Below are positions 57,670-64,000 of a DNA stretch of 64,000 nt, one piece after another (within the stretch, counting starts at the first letter, position 1; every line of letters begins with the position of its first letter). The position numbers and the translations under genes are program-made. Source of the stretch: Brachynemurus nebulosus (lineage: Eukaryota > Arthropoda > Insecta > Neuroptera > Myrmeleontidae); contig JAPWDM010000008.1 of NCBI GenBank assembly GCA_035578155.1, positions 32,200,280 through 32,264,279 on the forward strand. Direction: 5' to 3'. The notes beneath the pieces are model-generated. The model did not search any database. It had not been told where the DNA came from and was given only the letters and a program-made list of their open reading frames with translations.

Positions 57670-58755
57670 CAGTTGCGTATCTGTGGTGACTGGCGGCCCT
57701 GGCTAGACTTGAAAGTAGCGCCCCCTGTTTGATAAAAAGAGGGTGGAGGGCTCGGTAACTTATAAAAAATCTGCCCTCTACCCACAATCACATCATACGT
57801 CTCTTTTCATCTTTTACTCAAACTACAGCCACCCGGGCTTCTGGGCACGATTTATCGAACTTCACAGAATCAAGCGATAACGACACCCAGTTTTGTTTCC
57901 TAGACTTATAGAAATGCTAGATATCTTTTTACTTTCAACTTATAGCCTAGCTTAAGACAAGCCAGTTAGGCTATATTTATGTTAATTGTTATTTTATCTC
58001 AGTCTATGTTTTTGAGTAATTTTTTCAGTGTTCTTAGTATCAAAATAAGATGATATCTATACTATGACGATTAAATGTCCGTAAACTTAGCCCTGCCATT
58101 TTGTCATTTTCAAACAAAAAAGGTTGTGCTGCATTGTACTAGACATGTGCTAACATGTGCCGTAAATAAAAAAAAAAATCAATTTTGAAAATTGCGATTT
58201 TTAGAGCCAAAAACCTATTTTGGGTGTAAAGTTAGCCCCGCCATTTTGTCTTTTTCAAACAAAAAAGGTTGTACTACATTGTGCTAGACATGTGCTGATA
58301 TGTGCCGTAACTAAAAAAAACGAATTTTGAAAATTGCGATGTTTAGAGCCAAAAGCAATTTTTAGAGCCAAAATTAGTTTTTGGCTCTAAAAATCGCAAT
58401 TTTCAAAATTCATCTTTTTTATTTACGGCACATGGTAGCACATGTCCAGCACAATGCAGTACATTTAAAAAGGACAAAATGGCGGGGCTAACTTTACACC
58501 TAAAATTGGTTTTTGGCTCTAAAAATCGCAACTTTCTCTCTAACAATCGCAACTGATTTTTTTTATTTACGGCAGATGGTAGCACATGTCTAGCAAAATG
58601 CAGCACAACTCTTCGGGTTGGGGCTGGGCTAAGTTTACGGACATGACGGGGCTTTAAATGGCAGGGCTAAGTTTACGGACATGACGATTAAACGAAACTG
58701 TCGCGGTGGCACCCCTGGCGGGGGCCATCCCTGCCACCCGCTTGCTACGCCACTG
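57670..58755. mobile_element. hAT-like non-autonomous element, 1.09 kb
   Basis: CAGTTGCGTATCTGTGGTGA...GGCGGCCCTGGC at the left and GCGGGGGCCATCCCTGCCAC...GCTACGCCACTG at the right are inverted imperfectly. The interior contains a large imperfect inverted repeat (58080-58640: CCGCCATTTTGTC, GACATGTGCTAACATGTGCC, AATTTTGAAAATTGCGATTT). Confidence 0.65.
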
Positions 58756-58947
58756 AGTAAGTTTGCTATACAAAATTAAAATATTATTAAATATGTCTAT
58801 TAAATACTATTTAGCTCCTAATTGAAAAATCACGCTAAGTGTAAACTGTAAACTATTTGTTTTTCTAAAATCATGTTCTTGGAAAATTTACGAAGATAAA
58901 AATTAGGAGAAAAATGGAAAAATAAGTAAATCAGTATTGTGTATCAT

Positions 58948-58989
58948 GCGCTTATCAAAAAATTCATTGGTATAAAGGGTATAAATAAC
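58948..58989 (+). promoter_or_regulatory. P6 promoter: GATA-type site and TATA box
   Basis: GCGCTTATCAAAA (reverse TTTTGATAAGCGC) lies about 20 bases before GTATAAATAACC. The same arrangement survives at 54052-54098 next to the pseudogene. Confidence 0.55.
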
Positions 58990-59067
58990 CACTGATCAAA
59001 TATATTGGTAAAAATAGTTTGGAAAAAGTTCAGATACGTTTAAAATTATTGTCAAATAATTGTAAAA

Positions 59068-59585
59068 ATGAAAGTTGCAATCGTTGTTGCTTGTTTGATG
59101 TTCTGTGTCCTACTGACACAAGCGGCTCCAGCGCCTGAACATGGTAAGAAATTTTCCACACATTAAATTTTAATAGAGTGATCTCTTTATTTATTTCTAT
59201 AATTGTTCTGTTTCAGAGCCTAAACCGATTAAAGGTAAACATTAAAAGTAATCCATATATTAAAACAAAATAATGTCAAACAAAAACAAAATAAAATCTA
59301 GAAGTGTCCTAACATAAAATTCAGAATTATTATTTATTTTTCTATTGAATTTTGTTTTTGTTTTATAATTTCTTTCTTTTTTTCTGAAATTCAGATGTTT
59401 TAATATGTTTAATTTTTTTTTATCACATAGCTTATTTGAATCAAGTTGAATGCACTAGCGATGTACCGGCCGCATTGAAAGAAGAAAAGAAGAATGACCC
59501 GTCGTTCAGTAAATGCGAATGTAAACCCGAATTCATAGAGATGTTTGGAATGACCGTAACAAAATGGAAATTGTGGTGTAAATAA
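59068..59585 (+). CDS. P6: small secreted four-cysteine peptide, divergent, 18-base middle exon
   Basis: Exons 59068-59143, 59217-59234 and 59431-59585, phase-1 introns; 82 residues. The signal peptide MKVAIVVACLMFCVLLTQA is followed by APAPEH. The middle exon is only 18 bases (EPKPIK). Exon 3 gives AYLNQVEC, 20 residues containing DVPAALKEEKK, CEC, 18 residues, WC and a terminal K. The C1-C2 spacing of 20 is exactly that of the family, but the C3-C4 loop is the longest (18) and ends in WKLWC. This is the most divergent member. The small middle exon is inferred from clean TTTCAG and GTAAAC borders and phase agreement; an isoform skipping it would stay in frame. The TATA box is at 58979-58989, with TTGATAAG (reverse) at 58950-58957. 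Function unknown. Confidence 0.78.
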
Positions 59586-60899
59586 TTAATTAATATTTTA
59601 ATTGTCCATATTTGTATTATAACAAAAATTTTAATCAGAGATTATTAAAATTAAAATATATTTATGTTCTTATTTATTTGAGGCATTTCAAAAAAATTCC
59701 CATTAACTGACTGAGACTATAAAAAAGTTGTTTTTAGTAGTAAATAGAATTTCTTATCAATTTTGAGAAATAAAAGGGGATTTTAATATCAGCCTATTCA
59801 TATACGTATTTATTTCTCTTTAAATTGAAAGTTCCCTTTAATTCCTAAATGTACAGAGCGCTTTATAAAAAAAAATTGTTTTTACTTTTAAAAAATTGTA
59901 ACATGTCTGATTTACAGTAATAGTAATAAGCGAAAATTTTTAAAAATTAATGAATATTTGAGTCAATAAGAAGGTATATTTTCGGTAATTTTCAACTCTA
60001 ACAGCATTCTTATATTTCTTACAATTTTCGAAATTCTACGCAAAATACTTTTGAAAATATCTGTACTGGTTACTTTTTCGAAAAAATATTAATAATTATT
60101 ATATTTTAAAGATTCGTTTTTAAATCTAACGCCGTTGTAGTGAGTAAGAGAAACACACTCAATATGGTCTGGCGTACTACGACCAAGCTAATTTTAAGGA
60201 ATTTATTAAAAAAAAATTTTACTTTTTGTTTGCAAATATTGAGTATATGCGTGATACGAAACTACGATACAAAATTTAAAGGAAAGTAACGGTTTTATTA
60301 CTTAAATTACCAAAATGAGACATTTAACGTCTTAAGAACGTAAAGTAGACTTTTAAGAAGGACTTTTTAAAAGACATTAAAATTATTTAAAGTCTCATTC
60401 CTGATATACATGGATTCATGTATTTCATCGCACTAATCAAAATGCCAACGTCGTGTATATTGCAGCATTAGCAATGAATCATATACACAGATTGGTGTAA
60501 AAGACATAAATGCACTCTTTGTACTGATGATAGGAAAAGTGTTAAAAATAATCAGATATAAAATATTCAGCCACACTTGAAAATTACTTTCTAAAAATCG
60601 TGAATTTATTTTTGTAATTCTGAATTAAAAAGCTAACTTTATAATCGCCTGTGATAGTGTCTAAATGGATTATTTGAGAAGCCTCTTTAGACAATTTTAC
60701 GATTCCTGAAAATAAGTGACTATTGCCTTTCATAGCTTGTTTCATAGCCAGCTGACGGAGAGTTACTTTAACTGCTTACGAAATTTCTGATTTTCTACAC
60801 TTTGCTAAAGTGAAATATAGGTAAATAAAACACCTAGTATATTAGCTATTTAAAACATTTTTAACTAGAATTTACATGACCAACGACAATATCAAATGT
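59586..60899. other. AT-rich spacer between P6 and P7
   Basis: A degraded inverted match to Crypton-internal sequence lies at 60600-60660. No gene. Confidence 0.5.
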
Positions 60900-60999
60900 T
60901 CCTGTCGCAGTATCCTACATAACATAGCGAATTTTCATTTACAAAAGTACGTTTTTCTCGGAAACTAGCTGATATAGAATAATTGTAAATAAAAAAAAC

Positions 61000-61079
<80 letters not shown>

Positions 61080-61300
61080 GCACGATAACTTAAGAATGAA
61101 ACATCTTATTTTTAAGAAATTTCGTGAAAACGTTTACGGTTTTTGGACATTTTTCGTGAAAAAAAATTGGCGGAATGAGGCGGAAAAATCACATAAAGAA
61201 GTTTTTTTATTTACAATTATTCTATATCAACTAGTTTTCGAGAAAAACGTATTTTTGTAAATGGAAATTCGCTATGTTATGCAGGATGCTGCGACAGGGT
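60900..61300. mobile_element. Inverted-repeat element, about 100-bp arms around a TA tract
   Basis: CCTGTCGCAGTATCCTACAT...AATTGTAAATAAAAAAAAC is inverted at 61205-61299. The end word GTTATGCAGGATGCTGCGAC also appears near 1830 and 55930. Confidence 0.7.
61003..61076. repeat. (TA)n microsatellite
   Basis: Alternating TA of about 74 bases inside an inverted-repeat element. Confidence 0.97.
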
Positions 61301-61680
61301 TATTTCATTTTTTGAAGTGGTATCTCCTCCTTGAGGTCGCTCAAAAAAATTCGATGCTGGGTCCAGAACTGTCCAATCCTTACTACTAACTTTTTTTTCT
61401 TATTTTCTCAAAAACTAGCTAACCTAGAATAATAGTTCAAAAACCTTTTTTACGTGATTTTTTTTCCGTTGCAATGGTGTAAAAAAATGTGGCAAAAACT
61501 TTTAAATTATAGCAAATTTTGGCAAAAAACCAATTTTTTGCAAGAACAAAAACCATGTTCGTGGCATCCGACATGTCTGGTTCAGAAGAACTCATCCAAG
61601 ATTTTTGGACTTCCAACGTTCTCACCAAATTTCGTAAACCTAGGACATTTCGTTTGAGAGTTATCCTGCTGATACATAAA

Positions 61681-61883
<203 letters not shown>

Positions 61884-62181
61884 TTTTAATGAATGTTATT
61901 TTTGGGTTCTAGGGATCTCAAAACTAATTTCTGCCATATAGTCCCGGGCTCAAGTCGCGTCATGACACCGGCTGTAGTAGCTGAATTTCCATTCTGGAAA
62001 TTCGCAAAAATGTAAATATTTTATTATTATATTATGATTCACCTTTTATACAATATTATTTTCTACTTTCACAAACTTCCTGAAACCGATAATAATCAAA
62101 TGATAATACAAAGACCATAATTTCCATTTGTTTATACATAAATCCAAATACTTATTAAACATTTATATGCTATTTATTTAC

Positions 62182-62205
62182 TGATAAGAAAGCCATATAT
62201 AAGTA
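62182..62205 (+). promoter_or_regulatory. P7 promoter: TGATAAG site and TATA box
   Basis: TGATAAGAAAGCC is followed by ATATATAAGTA, about 125-130 bases before the ATG. The wider region is AT-rich, so TATA boxes by chance are possible. Confidence 0.45.
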
Positions 62206-62326
62206 TAAAATAAATTTATTAAAAGAACAGATAAATTTAAAAAAAACTCCTATTAGCAATTTCTGTGATACTGTGTGACGACTGATAACCTTTTGTTTTG
62301 TTACGTGTGGTGTTTTGTTTTCAAAA

Positions 62327-62633
62327 ATGAAATTTTCTATTCTATGTATCCTTATTGTTGCTTTATTTTTTATGGAATCAGTAACTTCACGTAAAGGTCC
62401 CGGCCCACCAATACGTAGTATTCGCGGTAAGTTTTTGAAAAGAGTTCGTTGATTTAGTTTATTTTTAATATCTTATTTTTTTTGTAGATTATAATAGCGA
62501 AGCTGAATGTAAAGCCGATATAGATAGAACGCTTCGAAAACAAAAATTGATTGAACCTTTAATTGATGTTTGCTATTGTAAGGATCGCGAAAATGGTATC
62601 TATACAATGACTTGTTACATACCGCTTGTTTAA
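62327..62633 (+). CDS. P7: small secreted four-cysteine peptide, 2-exon form
   Basis: Exons 62327-62426 and 62488-62633 with one phase-1 intron; 81 residues. The signal peptide MKFSILCILIVALFFMESVTS is followed by RKGPGPPIRSIR, matching the fused middle-exon residues of P5. Exon 2 gives DYNSEAEC, 20 residues (KADIDRTLRKQKLIEPLIDV), CYC, 11 residues, C, YIPLV. AATAAA follows the stop at 62643. A TGATAAG site (62182-62188) and an ATATATAAGTA box (62195-62205) lie upstream, so the 5' leader is about 100 bases. P5 and P7 share exon structure, the GPGP stretch and the short last loop, forming a subgroup. Function unknown. Confidence 0.83.
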
Positions 62634-62992
62634 ATTGTAAGAAATAAATTTTTATTTTAAATATTCTTATTATTTCTTTTGGTTTTCCACTCTTGCCCGT
62701 AACCAAAATTATTATTTTAGGACCCTGCCCCGGGCGTCAGTTTCAGGGGGAGCCAAAATCATACTAGGTCAGTCTATATCAAATGGTCTAAAAAAAAATT
62801 GGTTGCTAGACCATTTAAAAAAAAAATTAATATTCTTCTAGTTGTTTCCATTGTATTTGAGGTAGGTACCGAGAACAGTTCTTAAAAAAAATTATCTTGA
62901 ACTGTTTGAGCGCGGTAGCCATTTTTGATTTCCAGTTTGCGCTGATTTTTGCCAATGTACATATTTCATAAACTGTTCATCCTAAAAGGTTT

Positions 62993-63264
62993 AAACCCAG
63001 AGTACAGAGGTAACGTAACTATCTCTATCGTGTAATCTGCAGTGTGCAGTTCTGTGCAAGCTAGGCTACCTAGCAATCACTCTCTCCGTAGCTGTGGATG
63101 AGTGTAGGTCAATCACAAGTCAATTGTGTTCACCGTGTGTGACAGATCACCGCACTAATAGAAAGTAAACCCAGTGCACCTATAGAACATATTTTCTATC
63201 CATTACTGGTTACACTGGTTTCAGTAGTATAGAGATAGATATGTTGTCTCTGTACTCTGGGGTT
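62993..63264. mobile_element. 265-bp inverted-repeat element
   Basis: AAACCCAGAGTACAGAGGTA at the left and TCTCTGTACTCTGGGGTTTT at the right are inverted. Non-coding. Confidence 0.65.
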
Positions 63265-64000
63265 TTGAACATCTTAGTAGTATTTTTTATAATAAAATAA
63301 AAAATTAACTTGTATATTGATCTTTTACAAAACTATCAATTTTTACCATTGCCGCAACGGGAAAAATAAGAGTTTTGTAAAGGACTTACATTATTATATG
63401 AGTTTTTTTGACAATCTATGTCAAACTTTGGAGAGGGGGGGGGCGCCACTTTCAAGTTTCTGTCCCGGTTCTAAAAAATCGCAGATCCGGGGCTGTTGAC
63501 AACAGACTATTCCTGAGGAATCAACGAGATTTCATACAAACTAAAATATAGCATCCTGTTTATAGAGAGAATTTGTGGAGTTCGGATAAGACGTATGCCT
63601 CCCACGTAACAACCTAAAATCGAAACAAAATACTCTATTATTTTGATACCGCTTTTAAATGTTAGAGAATATCTATATATGACAATAATAGAACACTGTA
63701 AAACTACTTTTTTGTCTCTAACATACAAATGCAATTCTGCCACCGTCTGTTTATGACTAACTCTAATTGAGATAACAGACCGAACGTGAATAGTAACTTG
63801 CATTGGTGCGCGCAGGTGGTGTAATAATCGGGGTAGCCCCATCTTGCCCCTCCTTCTCCTACTTCCTTTCTGAGGATGATTTTAAGGCAAAATATATACT
63901 AAATATAATTGTTTATAATTGACTCAAAGCTTTACTTTATTTGACTCGGGAAACTGAAGCGCGATAATATGTTTAAAACAAATTGAAATATTCAACTCTA
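63265..64000. other. Spacer at the right edge
   Basis: No gene recognised; a G-run (63434-63444) and short open stretches only. Confidence 0.5.

Overview
The window looks like nuclear DNA from an insect. It is very AT-rich, its only convincing cellular genes are split by short GT-AG introns, and most of the rest is arthropod-type transposable elements (Gypsy, Jockey, Crypton, hAT, PIF/Harbinger-like and Tc1/pogo-like) and their small non-autonomous relatives. A GGTTAGGTT-type repeat inside one element resembles insect TTAGG DNA. I cannot name the species or order. I see no tRNA, rRNA or CRISPR array.

The cellular content is one family of seven small secreted peptide genes plus remnants, spread over 24.6-62.6 kb. 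Members are P1 (24610-25086, +), P2 (25674-26150, +), P3 (44448-44914, +), P4 (48424-48866, -), P5 (56229-56535, +), P6 (59068-59585, +) and P7 (62327-62633, +). There is a broken copy at 54.3 kb and a promoter/3'-flank remnant at 51.2-51.5 kb. The genes are split by introns and none is a long open frame; I assembled them by hand from splice signals and paralogue comparison. Each encodes an 81-90 residue precursor with a signal peptide and a short mature peptide with four cysteines in the pattern C-x20-C-x-C-x(11-18)-C. All introns are in phase 1. P1-P4 share a 39-base middle exon, P6 has an 18-base one, and P5 and P7 have it fused to exon 1. I do not recognise the family; a venom, salivary, immune or other effector role is only a guess.

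The cluster grew by segmental duplication. About 1.04 kb carrying P2 was copied to make P3. A block equivalent to 'P1 3' flank plus P2' is present inverted around P4. The flanks of P3 and of the pseudogene match, as do the upstream regions of P6 and the pseudogene, and the flanks of P5 and the 51.2-kb remnant. A conserved upstream module built on the inverted repeat TGYGTGTCAAACACGCA lies before P2, P3, P4 and P5, with an orphan copy at 28.3 kb. TATA boxes are clear, often with a WGATAR site just upstream.

Layout: 0-18.5 kb is nested small DNA transposons and AT-rich spacer. 18.5-24.0 kb is a degraded Crypton-like tyrosine recombinase element broken by two later insertions; internally deleted derivatives lie at 1.08-1.81 and 39.7-40.2 kb. 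24.6-26.4 kb holds P1-P2. 26.4-31.9 kb is repeat fragments and a truncated Jockey reverse transcriptase. 32.07-36.91 kb is a young, apparently intact Gypsy LTR retrotransposon. 37-44 kb is repeats. 44.1-64 kb is the rest of the peptide cluster, interleaved with hAT- and mariner-like non-autonomous elements and (TA)n tracts.
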